DNA of 64,000 nucleotides, from contig DAMCZI010000005.1 of the NCBI GenBank assembly GCA_032095175.1, forward strand, positions 86,759-150,758, in the 5' to 3' direction. The DNA is from DAMCZI01 sp032095175 (GTDB lineage Bacteria; Bacillota; Clostridia; Clostridiales; Caloramatoraceae). The number at the start of each line of letters is the position of its first letter. Position 1 is the first letter of the stretch. A program made the position numbers and the translations under genes. This document shows, one piece after another, positions 46,150 to 55,074 of this stretch. The notes beneath the pieces are model-generated. The model saw only the letters and a list, made by a program, of their open reading frames with translations, was not told the origin of the DNA and ran no database searches.

Positions 46150-46365
46150 TTATTTTCTGTTTTTGTTGTAATACACCACCGCAAGGGCAATTAATATTAT
46201 TATAACCGGCCAGCTAAACACAAAGTCAAATACTGCTCCTATTATAGCTATTATAATACCAACTATAAGTAGTATGCCAAATACAGGTAGTGCAACTGCT
46301 GCAAGAATCATAAAAACAAGTGCTATTATTATGATAGCTAATATTATTCCAAACAAAGTAATCAT
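46150..46365 (-). CDS. Small hydrophobic membrane protein
   Basis: A 71-residue protein that is almost entirely hydrophobic, with two or three membrane helices and a KNRK tail. It has a strong AGGAGGGGG site. Family not recognised; proteins of this size and composition are common in clostridia. Confidence 0.6.
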   Translation of the reverse strand: MITLFGIILAIIIIALVFMILAAVALPVFGILLIVGIIIAIIGAVFDFVFSWPVIIILIALAVVYYNKNRK

Positions 46366-46599
46366 AGCATCCCCCTCCTTCCCATTCTAAAAGTATAGAC
46401 GCACATCATAAACTAAATCCCACATTAAAAATAAATTTTTTATCCATTACAAACAATTATAGTGTCCACTGTAAAATTTATTCCAATATAAAGCCTAAAA
46501 TTTGAATATAATATTCTACTTAGGGACTATATTTCCTTTACCACCATAAATCCACCATGGACATGACTGTTCATCTTTGTTAAAATCCCATTTATAAAT

Positions 46600-46718
46600 A
46601 AGCCGAATCTCCACATGGAGTACGGGGGATATATTTTATGGGGTGAATCCTGGTTTTACCAGGTAGGGGGAACCTCTCACCGAACCCGTCAGCTAACCTC
46701 GGAGGCAATGGAGGTGAA
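46600..46718 (+). ncRNA. c-di-AMP riboswitch (ydaO/yuaA type)
   Basis: The conserved blocks of the ydaO motif appear in order: GTACGGGGGA (46619-46628), GGGGTGAATCC (46640-46650), TAGGGGGAACC (46664-46674), CCGAACCCGTCAGCTAACCT (46680-46699) and GGAGGC. This class binds c-di-AMP and commonly controls cell-wall hydrolases and potassium transport. The aptamer ends only about 17 bases before the start codon of a LysM/SleB hydrolase, so no terminator fits between them. ACCTC of the aptamer can instead pair with GAGGT of the ribosome binding site, which suggests translational control. Confidence 0.9.
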
Positions 46719-46723
46719 AGGAT

Positions 46724-47494
46724 ATGTTTAAATTCAAAAGGGTAAAAACCCTTCTAATTACCATATCTTCTACTCTTGCTATAGCAATGTTTATTAGCAC
46801 CACAGCCTATGCAGCTACTTATAGAGTCCAGTCTGGCGACTCTTTGTACACAATAGGGAAATTGTTTAATACCTCTTCCAGTACAATAATGCAGACTAAT
46901 AAGCTTTCAAGCAGCAGCATATATCCTGGACAAGTATTAAACGTTCCTGGAGACACTTATACTGTTAAAAGTGGTGATACTCTTTATTTAATAGCAAAGC
47001 GATATGGTATATCACTTGATTCACTAAGAAAAGCTAATAATGAATGGGATAACTATATATATCCTGGTCAGAAGCTTGCTATTCCAGGAAAGGTAACAAC
47101 TACTGCAGCAAACACTGGTGTAATTCCATATACATCAAGTGATGTCGATCTTCTTGCAAGGTTGATTAGAGCTGAGGCAGAAACTCAGCCTTACAGTGCT
47201 AAGGTGGCTGTTGGTGCAGTAGTAGTTAATAGAGTACAAAGTTCAAAATTCCCTAATACAATCAGAGAGGTAATATATCAGAGGATAAACGGTTACTATC
47301 AGTTTTCCCCTGTTCTGAATGGATGGATTAACCGTCCAGCAACACAAACTGACATAAACGCTGCATATGAAGCATTACGTGGTAAAGACCCAACCAATGG
47401 AGCACTTTTCTATTTTGATGATAGTGCTACAAACCAATGGTTATGGGCAAAACCAATTGCTATAAGAATAGATAGAATGGTATTTTCTTATTAA
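46724..47494 (+). CDS. Secreted cell wall hydrolase: two LysM domains and SleB/CwlJ-type hydrolase
   Basis: A 256-residue exported enzyme. Signal peptide to about residue 30 (LAIAMFISTTAYA). LysM domains at 33-76 (YRVQSGDSLYTIGKLF) and 80-123 (YTVKSGDTLYLIAKRY). Residues 135-256 form the Hydrolase_2 (SleB) domain with LARLIRAEAETQPYSAKVAVGAVVVNR, the catalytic Glu in RAEAE, and GALFYFDD. It cleaves peptidoglycan as a lytic transglycosylase-like enzyme. Control by a c-di-AMP riboswitch ties its level to cell-wall and turgor status. Confidence 0.92.
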   Translation: MFKFKRVKTLLITISSTLAIAMFISTTAYAATYRVQSGDSLYTIGKLFNTSSSTIMQTNKLSSSSIYPGQVLNVPGDTYTVKSGDTLYLIAKRYGISLDSLRKANNEWDNYIYPGQKLAIPGKVTTTAANTGVIPYTSSDVDLLARLIRAEAETQPYSAKVAVGAVVVNRVQSSKFPNTIREVIYQRINGYYQFSPVLNGWINRPATQTDINAAYEALRGKDPTNGALFYFDDSATNQWLWAKPIAIRIDRMVFSY

Positions 47495-47497
47495 ACT

Positions 47498-47528
47498 AAG
47501 GAGGCTGCAAGATAACTGCAGCCTCCTT
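47498..47528 (+). terminator. Intrinsic terminator of the LysM/SleB gene
   Basis: AAGGAGGCTGCA and TGCAGCCTCCTT form a perfect 12-bp stem, 4 bases after the stop codon, followed by TAATATT. Confidence 0.8.
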
Positions 47529-47572
47529 AATATTATATATTTTATCAAAAGCTATTTTCTTAATACGCCTAA

Positions 47573-48607
47573 CTACTTTTCTATTTCAAGATGCTTAATT
47601 TCATGTCTATCCCATAAATATACTCCTAGTGTATAGAATCCCGTAACTATTATATTTATATAGTATGTTATCCCTCTCCAAGCTATCATTGCAAAGGCTC
47701 TTACCCCAGGCGCAAATATCGCTCCAAAGATAGCATAAAACGCTGCTTCTGATGCTCCTATCGTCCCTGGTATTGGTACAAAGGATACTGCTATAAATAA
47801 AAGGGCCTGAAGCGAAAGTATTTCTATGAGGTTACTTCCATTTAAATTTAACCCTTTGTGTACAAAATACGTAACACTGAAAAATGCTGTAAGCTGCAGA
47901 GCTGTAAATAATACTGCTTTTATGGCTAGCTTTTTATTTTGGATTAACATTGGAATATTAATCTTGTATTCACTCATCTGCTCCTCTAATTTTAATAATT
48001 TCTCATCTATATTTTTAACAAGCTTTATTTTGTGAGCAAACTTAAGGATTCCATAAACCATTTTCTCTACTGCTTTAGGATTATATATAAGTAAAACAAT
48101 GCCTAAGAGAATCATAATATTTACTAAAAATCCTACTATTATAAATGCTGCAGCAGGTTTTATCACCCTAAATACAATACCTGCACCAAACAAGGATAGT
48201 ATTAATGAATATAGTGTTACAGTAGTTTGGAATACAACAAATTTATTAACAAGTATTGCAGTTCCCTTACCTACAGTAATATTGTCTTTGTTCATATAAT
48301 ATATTTGAGCCGGTTGACCACCTGTTGATGATGGAGTAATCAAGCTATAGTATTGTCCAATCATAGTAAGCTTAAAGGCATACCACCATGATGTTTCAGT
48401 TCCAGTTATTTTTATTAACTGATAAAGTGCAGATGCATCAAAACACCACGATACAACAAGTGCCAGCAGTCCAAGTACAATATATACTTTATTCGATTCA
48501 AAATACAGCCTTACAAAATCCTCTGGATTCACATTTATCAATACAATTCTAATAGTTACAGCTATAAAGAAAATTATTATTCCAAACCCCAAAAGCTTCT
48601 TTTTCAT
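47573..48607 (-). CDS. UPF0104/lysylphosphatidylglycerol-synthase-like membrane protein
   Basis: A 344-residue protein with about eight membrane helices. LTMIGQYYSLITPSSTGGQPAQ is the hallmark of the UPF0104/YbhN family (flippase part of MprF-like proteins), and FVPIPGTIGASEAAF follows near residue 275. Without the cytosolic synthase domain it may act as a lipid flippase or glycosyl-lipid transporter. ATG 48607 was chosen for the GGGGA site; upstream codons lack family similarity. Confidence 0.85.
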   Translation of the reverse strand: MKKKLLGFGIIIFFIAVTIRIVLINVNPEDFVRLYFESNKVYIVLGLLALVVSWCFDASALYQLIKITGTETSWWYAFKLTMIGQYYSLITPSSTGGQPAQIYYMNKDNITVGKGTAILVNKFVVFQTTVTLYSLILSLFGAGIVFRVIKPAAAFIIVGFLVNIMILLGIVLLIYNPKAVEKMVYGILKFAHKIKLVKNIDEKLLKLEEQMSEYKINIPMLIQNKKLAIKAVLFTALQLTAFFSVTYFVHKGLNLNGSNLIEILSLQALLFIAVSFVPIPGTIGASEAAFYAIFGAIFAPGVRAFAMIAWRGITYYINIIVTGFYTLGVYLWDRHEIKHLEIEK

Positions 48608-49065
48608 ACATCTTCCCCACTTATCAATAAAATTTACAAAACTATGTAACGGTACATTTTTACAAAACAACCCAATTAATTTGGCTAATCATTTAAAAAT
48701 TATAACCTTATTATAACTAGGATATCTTAAAGCTTACTTAAGTAATTCTTATATTTTTCTTAATTTTAAAATGTAGTTATCTTAAGCATATAGATTAGCT
48801 ATATATTTCACATAAATAATTCTACATTGCTCAACCCTAAACACTTATGCGGAATCATATTTCTTGATTTATTAATCAAACAACACCCAATGTAAAATCT
48901 TTAGTGTGATTAATACAACAATAATTCTGTTTAGTGGAAAATAAAACACCATTGTGTTAGTATATTACACATAAGGCACATATTGGTACAAAAATAGCTA
49001 TTATGGTGAGAATTTTTATTCACATCATTTTGCATTTTAATAATTTATATAGGAGGGAGTATATT
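48608..49065. other. AT-rich divergent intergenic region
   Basis: About 460 bases between divergent genes. It must hold both promoters, but I could not assign a convincing -35/-10 pair. Small inverted stretches exist but no structured RNA or repeat stands out. The AGGAGGGAG at 49051 is the ribosome binding site of the aminopeptidase gene. Confidence 0.4.
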
Positions 49066-50460
49066 ATGAAAAAGCAAAAGATATTTGCTATCATATGTAC
49101 TATGTTATTAATATCATTATCTCTTTCAACTATAGTTATGGCAAACTCTAAAAATGACTACTTAGCGCTATCTCAAAAATCGAATAACGACATAATCTCA
49201 TTTTACATTAATAATAGAAAAGCTCTTATTGAGAAAATCGATGACAACTCTATAATATTACTAGAAGCTGGACAGGCACATAAAGCTGCTTCTGTTGAGC
49301 AAATGTGTAATTATGTTGTTGATAAAAACTTTTACTATTTAACAGGAATCCCAAGGCCCAATGCTATTCTTGTAATTACCAAAATCGCAGGTAAAGTTGA
49401 TGAATTTCTATTTATAGAAGAGTTTAATTGGGATGTAATTGAAAGTCTTGGACCTGAACCGACCATAGAAGAAGCTTCAAAAATAAGTGGGATTAAAAAT
49501 GTTAAATATATTCAGGATTATAACAAAACAATGTCTGATATAGTCAAAGCAAATAAATTTAATAACTTTTACATAGATTTTCATGTAAACGATGAATCAG
49601 AATATGTAAAAGAAAGGCTTAAAAGAGAAAAGTTCTTTGAAAATGTAAAAACCTCATACCCTTTTATTGGACAATCTACTAACATTAAAAATACATATAA
49701 TATTTTAGCTAGCATGAGAGGGATAAAGGCACCTCATGAAATCGAAAATATTAAAAAGGCTATCAGTATCACAGAAAGTGGTATAAGCAATATCCTAAAG
49801 AACCTAAAGCCTGGGGTTATGGAATACGAGCTTGAAGCACACTTTAATTTTGTTCTTAACTCAAATGGTGTTAAGCACCCTGCTTTTGCGAATATAATCG
49901 CTTCAGGAAAAAATGCAATAGATCTTCATTACAGTGTAAATAATTGCAAGGTGGGTCCTAATGATTTAGTTGTCCTTGATCTAGGTGCAAAATATAATCA
50001 CTATTCAGCAGATATTACAAGAACATTTCCTGCTAGTGGCAAATTTACAGAACGTCAAAAGCAAATATACAATATAGTTTTAAAAGCACAGCTTGAAACA
50101 ATTAAAGCCATAAAGCCAGGTGTAACAAGACAAGAGGTGGAAGATACAGCACTCAAAGTTCTTAGTGAAGAATGTAAGAAAATCGGTTTGATAAAAAACG
50201 AAGGTGAAATAAGCCATTATTATCCACATGCTGTAAGTCATTCTCTTGGTCTTGAAACCCACGATAAAATGAATTACAAAGAGCCTTTAAAGCCAGGAGT
50301 TGTACTTACTGTGGAACCTGGATTGTACATATTTCAAGAAGGCATTGGTATTAGAATAGAAGACGATGTTGTTGTTACTGAAGATGGCTGTGAAGTTCTA
50401 TCAAAGGGATTAGTAAAAACTGTTGATGATATTGAAGCCCTAATGACAAAATATAAATAA
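49066..50460 (+). CDS. Secreted M24 Xaa-Pro aminopeptidase (aminopeptidase P)
   Basis: A 464-residue protein with a signal peptide (IFAIICTMLLISLSLSTIVMA). The N-terminal creatinase-like domain spans about residues 40-190. The catalytic domain contains the dinuclear metal ligands Asp in VVLDLGAKYN and ADITRTF, His in HSLGLETHD, Glu in TVEPGLYI and Glu in GIRIEDDVVV. It removes N-terminal residues preceding proline. Export is uncommon for this family in bacteria. ATG 49066 follows AGGAGGGAG and leaves a standard signal peptide; the frame upstream is not needed. Confidence 0.88.
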   Translation: MKKQKIFAIICTMLLISLSLSTIVMANSKNDYLALSQKSNNDIISFYINNRKALIEKIDDNSIILLEAGQAHKAASVEQMCNYVVDKNFYYLTGIPRPNAILVITKIAGKVDEFLFIEEFNWDVIESLGPEPTIEEASKISGIKNVKYIQDYNKTMSDIVKANKFNNFYIDFHVNDESEYVKERLKREKFFENVKTSYPFIGQSTNIKNTYNILASMRGIKAPHEIENIKKAISITESGISNILKNLKPGVMEYELEAHFNFVLNSNGVKHPAFANIIASGKNAIDLHYSVNNCKVGPNDLVVLDLGAKYNHYSADITRTFPASGKFTERQKQIYNIVLKAQLETIKAIKPGVTRQEVEDTALKVLSEECKKIGLIKNEGEISHYYPHAVSHSLGLETHDKMNYKEPLKPGVVLTVEPGLYIFQEGIGIRIEDDVVVTEDGCEVLSKGLVKTVDDIEALMTKYK

Positions 50461-50565
50461 TAGAAGTGAGAACTCTATCCCATATTAGGTAAAACAATTT
50501 AAACCCCCCTTATGGAATGTTGGGTCTTAGAACTTGATAAATCTATATACAAAATAGAAATTCTA

Positions 50566-50637
50566 TTACATTCCACCTTTTCAAACATCCTAGAGTCGAA
50601 CTAGCCTCGCAGAGCTGTTTGAAAAGGTGGAATGTAA
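50566..50637. repeat. Structured hairpin element, family A copy 1
   Basis: TTACATTCCACCTTTTCAAA pairs perfectly with TTTGAAAAGGTGGAATGTAA; the loop begins CATCCTAGAGTCGAACTAGC. A second copy at 58270-58351 (opposite orientation) has a different stem with matching changes on both sides. Confidence 0.65.
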
Positions 50638-50667
50638 AAAATTTTATTACTTTGTATATAGTAAGAA

Positions 50668-50716
50668 AAGGTATCTATATACGCAGAATTTCTATTATTC
50701 TGTATATAGATACCTT
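50668..50716 (-). terminator. Terminator of the ABC-2 operon
   Basis: AAGGTATCTATATAC and GTATATAGATACCTT form a long stem with inner CAGAAT/ATTCTG pairing. On the minus strand it is followed by TTCTT. It lies 33 bases after the last permease stop and could also stop transcripts from the aminopeptidase gene. Confidence 0.65.
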
Positions 50717-50748
50717 CATTTTAACTCACATTATAAAATATTTTTCAT

Positions 50749-51549
50749 TTAGCTTACACTTGTATATCTTTTTAATCCCCTTCTCCATACAAATAAAGAA
50801 ACAACAAACCAAACTAATGATACAACAGGAAGGAAGGAATATATACTTTTATATGCCTGATGAGAAAATATATACAGAACAGGCAAAAATCCTACAAATG
50901 CAAGGGGAATTATCCATGTAATAATAAATGCAACTGGCCTTGAGTATATGTTTTTAGGATACCTTGCTAGCTGCATTAGCTGGCTTATAGGTGATTTTAT
51001 TTCAAACTTATCATTTAGCCAGAAACCTATTGATGAAAAGGTTATAAATATTGCTGCCATAAGAATCACTGAAAATACTAGAGCAAATAGAAATCTCAGA
51101 CAGAAGGCAGCACCAATTTGAGGCTGCATCTTCGAAACTCCTCTCATAAAAATCAAAAAACCAAGGATGGTGTTTGGAATATATTGAGGTTGTATGCTGC
51201 CAAGTGTTAGCTGAAAAAGTACTGAATAGGGTTTTAAAAGATATTTATCCATATCTCCATCAAAGGCCAGTCCTTCAGGAACAAGTGTTACATTTGAAAA
51301 CATCATCCAAAACAATCCTGAAACCAGTTCAAAAAATCCATATGCTGCTAGTATAATTCCATATTCCCACTTCCCAAGATGCCCTATTCTTCCTATTGTA
51401 ACAGAAAGAAAAAGAAGCTCAGTAAACATATAAATTAACTGAATTAGAATTCCAGATATATAATCTCCTCTATACATAGACATGGAAAGCATTCTATATT
51501 TATATGATATCTTCGTATATCTTAAGTGTTTAAGAATTTCATTTTTCAT
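50749..51549 (-). CDS. ABC-2 family permease (PF06182-like), second
   Basis: A 266-residue protein with about six membrane helices. YISGILIQLIYMFTELLFL and YLLKPYSVLFQLTLGSIQPQ are typical of the DUF990/ABC-2_2 permeases that come in pairs with one ATPase. Its start overlaps the stop of the preceding permease gene by 4 bases (ATGA-type coupling). The substrate of such systems is unknown; lipid or drug export has been proposed. Confidence 0.85.
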   Translation of the reverse strand: MKNEILKHLRYTKISYKYRMLSMSMYRGDYISGILIQLIYMFTELLFLSVTIGRIGHLGKWEYGIILAAYGFFELVSGLFWMMFSNVTLVPEGLAFDGDMDKYLLKPYSVLFQLTLGSIQPQYIPNTILGFLIFMRGVSKMQPQIGAAFCLRFLFALVFSVILMAAIFITFSSIGFWLNDKFEIKSPISQLMQLARYPKNIYSRPVAFIITWIIPLAFVGFLPVLYIFSHQAYKSIYSFLPVVSLVWFVVSLFVWRRGLKRYTSVS

Positions 51550-52370
51550 ACGCCCACCACCTCTAATCTTTTAGAACCTTTTTTGTATAATACAGAGTAA
51601 CCTATAGTTAAAATTACTGCCCATATTAATTGAATATAAATTAATGATGCATCTCCCTTTATTAGTATTGTAAGTGGTGTGTCTATTATTGAAGCATAGG
51701 GAAGAACCCCTACAATTTTTCTTATAAAGCTTGGGTATATAGCAAGTGGCACAAGGGTTCCAGAGGCTAGAGTGTAAAGGAGCATATTTAGTTGATGAAC
51801 TGCCTCTGTCTTTTCTGTCCAAAATCCCATTAAACCCATGGATATGTTTAGAAGGGTTGAAATATAAAATCCTATGATGCTGCTTAAAATAAATGGTACA
51901 AAGTGCAGATTGCTGCTAAATAAATTTGGCATGAAAATAAATGTAAATATAACAAGGGGAATTGTAAGAACAAAAATCGAGTATATTAATCTGCTTATTT
52001 GTTGAAACATCCAGTATTCTAGAAATCCTACAGGCTTTAACAATATTCCACATATGCTTCCATCTGTAATCATTCCCCCAACACGCCAGACAATCCCAAA
52101 GGTTACTATTAATGAACGAAGTATTACGGATACAACTGCATATGTAAGAAGGGTGTCTTTTGTAAAAAATCCTCCTGAAATATCTCCTGAGCTTGATGAA
52201 AATGCATTCCAGAAAAAATAGGCCATAACAAGCATAAGCGTATTCATAGTAAACATCATTGCTATCGCTCCCCTGCTTGAAAGTCTTTCAAGCATACATG
52301 CCTTAAACTGTGCTCTAAATCTTGAGAATATACTACCAAAATTCTTTTTAACTCTAAGCCTGGAATTCAT
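51546..52370 (-). CDS. ABC-2 family permease (PF06182-like), first
   Basis: A 274-residue membrane protein of the same family, with six helices and DGSICGILLKPVGFLEYWMFQQ, the conserved L-KP segment seen also in its partner. It starts just after the ATPase stop and overlaps the next gene, so the three genes form one tight operon. Confidence 0.85.
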   Translation of the reverse strand: MNSRLRVKKNFGSIFSRFRAQFKACMLERLSSRGAIAMMFTMNTLMLVMAYFFWNAFSSSSGDISGGFFTKDTLLTYAVVSVILRSLIVTFGIVWRVGGMITDGSICGILLKPVGFLEYWMFQQISRLIYSIFVLTIPLVIFTFIFMPNLFSSNLHFVPFILSSIIGFYISTLLNISMGLMGFWTEKTEAVHQLNMLLYTLASGTLVPLAIYPSFIRKIVGVLPYASIIDTPLTILIKGDASLIYIQLIWAVILTIGYSVLYKKGSKRLEVVGV

Positions 52371-52371
52371 G

Positions 52372-53370
52372 CTATTTCACCTCTTCCCCGTTATACATAT
52401 ACCTGACAACTTCTTCTATATCAACATCTGAAATAGTTATATCCAATATATTTGCACATTCCATTGCAGCTTTTATAATCTCTGAACTGGATACCATACT
52501 CTGTATATAGTCAACAGCAAGCCTTCCTTCTCCATCTATGTCTATACTATTTACTCCTTTTATATTGCTAAGTGTATTAATTGTATCTTCTTTATTGGAT
52601 TCAACACTTAGGGTAATTGTTTTAGGAAGTTCCTTTGACTTTTCCAAAAGACCACTAAGAGTTCCATCATAGAGTATTTTTCCTTTAGAAATAAGTATAA
52701 CCTGCTTTGCAAGTATTCTTATATCAGAAAGATCATGGGTTGTTAAAAATACTGTTACACCCCAGTTTTCATTTACATACTTTACTAGATTTCTTACCTG
52801 CTCCTTTGCAAATAAATCAAGCCCTATGGTAGGCTCATCTAAAAATAAAATCTTAGGATTATGCAGAAGTGAAGCAACAATCTCACATAGGGTTCTTTGG
52901 CCAAGGCTTAACTTTCTTACAGGGACATGTAAAAGCGGCTCAATATCTACAATTCTTTTTAATTCAGTAAGCCTTCCCTTTCCCTCATCTCCTACATTAT
53001 AGAGCTCCATAAGCATATTAAAGCCCTCATCAACTGGGAGGTCCCAAAGAAGATTTGACCTTTTACCAAACAAAACTCCAATAACCTGCGCAAGCTTTTT
53101 TCTCTCTTCAAAGGGATTAAAGCCTGCTGCTTTTATTTCTCCTCCTGTGGGATGCATTATACCCGTAAGCATTTTTATGGTTGTTGTTTTTCCTGCTCCA
53201 TTTGGTCCAATAAAGCCTACTATCTGTCCTTCAGGAATATGAAAGGAGATTCCATTTACAGCATTAAAATCTGTATACTCCCTATGAAACAAATCCTTTA
53301 TTGCCCCAGCTATTCCAGATCTTCTTTCAAACCTTTTATATACCTTTGAAAGGTTTTCAACATAAATCAT
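52372..53370 (-). CDS. ABC transporter ATP-binding protein of the ABC-2 pair
   Basis: A 332-residue ATPase beginning MIYVENLSKVYK, with the EYTDFNAVNGISF segment typical of this subfamily. Walker A GPNGAGKTTTIK, signature LSLGQRTLCEI, Walker B ILFLDEPTIGLD and His switch TTHDLSD are present. The ATG at 53370 follows GAGGTGATG. It heads the operon. Confidence 0.93.
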   Translation of the reverse strand: MIYVENLSKVYKRFERRSGIAGAIKDLFHREYTDFNAVNGISFHIPEGQIVGFIGPNGAGKTTTIKMLTGIMHPTGGEIKAAGFNPFEERKKLAQVIGVLFGKRSNLLWDLPVDEGFNMLMELYNVGDEGKGRLTELKRIVDIEPLLHVPVRKLSLGQRTLCEIVASLLHNPKILFLDEPTIGLDLFAKEQVRNLVKYVNENWGVTVFLTTHDLSDIRILAKQVILISKGKILYDGTLSGLLEKSKELPKTITLSVESNKEDTINTLSNIKGVNSIDIDGEGRLAVDYIQSMVSSSEIIKAAMECANILDITISDVDIEEVVRYMYNGEEVK

Positions 53371-53663
53371 TACCATCACCTCTTTAGATTTATTTGTACA
53401 CTTATAATCTCAATCCCACTTTAATTATTCTATTTCATAGAGCATAAAAAGGGAAATTTCCCCTTACATCATATTTTATATTGCTATAGGTTATAAAAGG
53501 TACACCATCATGTGCTTTGCTTGATTGTAGTTTTTCATGCAATAGCTTGACACTTTAGAGATTTTTATGTAGTATATATTTAGAAGGTGGAAAAAGTCTA
53601 CCTTTAGTTTTGATGAAACATTTTTATATATTATGTTAACTTCATGTGTTTTAATATAAGTAT

Positions 53664-53697
53664 AAAAAGGACACCTAACTAGTTAGGTGTCCTTTTT
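53664..53697. terminator. Perfect palindromic terminator
   Basis: AAAAAGGACACCTAACT followed directly by its exact complement gives a 34-base palindrome with A5/T5 flanks. It lies between the ABC operon and the YdjG/YdjI operon and terminates the latter on the minus strand. Confidence 0.8.
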
Positions 53698-53822
53698 AGT
53701 ATGGAGTTGCCTGGAGTTGCGAAGGTAGCAGTGAACCCTCCGAAAAAGTAAGCACTTATAAAAAATGAAATAAATACTCTCTAAATTTAGTAGGTTTTAG
53801 ACATTAAAACGGGATTTGATTG

Positions 53823-53911
53823 GGTAACAGGCTCTTGAGTTTTGAGTTATTTAATAAAAGCATCTTACGATGCTTTTTATTAAATAACTCAAAACTCAAG
53901 AGCCTGTTACC
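53823..53911. repeat. Perfect 42-bp inverted repeat
   Basis: The left arm starts GGTAACAGGCTCTTGAG and runs to GCATC; the right arm is its exact complement, with a loop of only four or five bases. No T-run flanks it. The GGTAACAGGC head is also found at 46026. This looks like a mobile palindromic repeat more than a terminator. Confidence 0.7.
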
Positions 53912-53944
53912 TAGAGATAGCTATTTCATGGCAACCTCACTTTT

Positions 53945-55063
53945 TTATGCCTTTGCAGTATTGGCCAACCATATAAACAAAGCAATCAAACCTATAGATA
54001 AAAGCACAGTAAGTAAAACCTTCCATGGGCTTACAGGGTATTTACCGTGTACCTTCCCTGTTTGTCCATTTATCATATATCTATAAACCTTGTTATTATA
54101 GGTATAAGCAGAAACCCATATCGGAAGGAGAAGATGCTTATATTTTATATCATTAAAAGCTGTCTTTATATTTACATTTCTAGTCTCATCAGCATTTATC
54201 TTATGAACAACCCCTGAGTATATACTATTATTTATAAGACTCTTTGCCATTGTCCAGCCATCCTTCAGGCCAATGCTGTATCTTTCAGCAAGGAAACCTG
54301 ATAGGAATTGAGGTTCATAACGTACAAGCTCCTTTAGATTAAAAGGTTCTATGCTTTCTATAAGATTAAAATCCCTTTGCTTAGATGCATTAATCAAAAC
54401 ATCATCAAAATAATGGGCGTAGCTTCCATTTACATATTCCCATCGAGTCTTTCTAACCTGCTTTGATACCATCTTTTTCTGTCCATTTTCCTCAACCCAT
54501 TCAGTTTCAGTTACATAGTAGTATGTACCAGCCTCAGCTGTGTAATATGAGTTGGTATCGGCATCATAGGTCCAAAAAGGTATGTATATTCCTGTTATCT
54601 TTCCATTCTGATACATACTTTTCAACTTTTTAGGTGCAAAGAACCTCTTTTTAATCCATTTACCAAAGAACTCCTCTGCTTTCTTTTTTGAAATCTTAAA
54701 AGGAACAAGGGATTCGGGTGCAATGCCTGGTAATTCCTCATTTTTAACTATATGTGAAGAACCACAGAATGCGCAAAATTGAGCAGTTGCATTTTCATCC
54801 ATAATGGTTTCTGCTCCACATTTTTCACAGTGAATAACCCTTTTCACACTGCCCCAGTCATTGTTTTTGTCATCCTCTGCTGTGGAAAAATCATACTCTT
54901 GTATATCTTCATTGTTTGTATTGATTTCAATTTTATTATTACAATAGGGGCATACTAATGTTTGAGATTCAGGACTGAAAACCATGTTTCCTCCACAGGC
55001 TGGACATGGAAAGTTATCTGTCCTTTCTCTAACCTTTAAATCCTCCTGGTTATTCTTCTCCAA
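53945..55063 (-). CDS. Zinc-ribbon membrane protein, YdjG-like
   Basis: A 372-residue protein. Two TFIIB-type zinc ribbons occur near the start (PCPACGGNMVF...CPYCNNK, and CEKCGAET...CAFCGSSH). A middle domain contains YIPFWTYDADTNSYY and LLPIWVSAYTYNNKVYRYMI, and one membrane helix ends the chain (VLLTVLLSIGLIALFIWLA). This is the layout of B. subtilis YdjG, which recruits the SPFH protein YdjI and PspA to the membrane. TTG start with GGGAGGG upstream, 11 bases after the ydjI-like gene. Confidence 0.85.
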   Translation of the reverse strand: MEKNNQEDLKVRERTDNFPCPACGGNMVFSPESQTLVCPYCNNKIEINTNNEDIQEYDFSTAEDDKNNDWGSVKRVIHCEKCGAETIMDENATAQFCAFCGSSHIVKNEELPGIAPESLVPFKISKKKAEEFFGKWIKKRFFAPKKLKSMYQNGKITGIYIPFWTYDADTNSYYTAEAGTYYYVTETEWVEENGQKKMVSKQVRKTRWEYVNGSYAHYFDDVLINASKQRDFNLIESIEPFNLKELVRYEPQFLSGFLAERYSIGLKDGWTMAKSLINNSIYSGVVHKINADETRNVNIKTAFNDIKYKHLLLPIWVSAYTYNNKVYRYMINGQTGKVHGKYPVSPWKVLLTVLLSIGLIALFIWLANTAKA

Positions 55064-55074
55064 ATGAATCCCTC

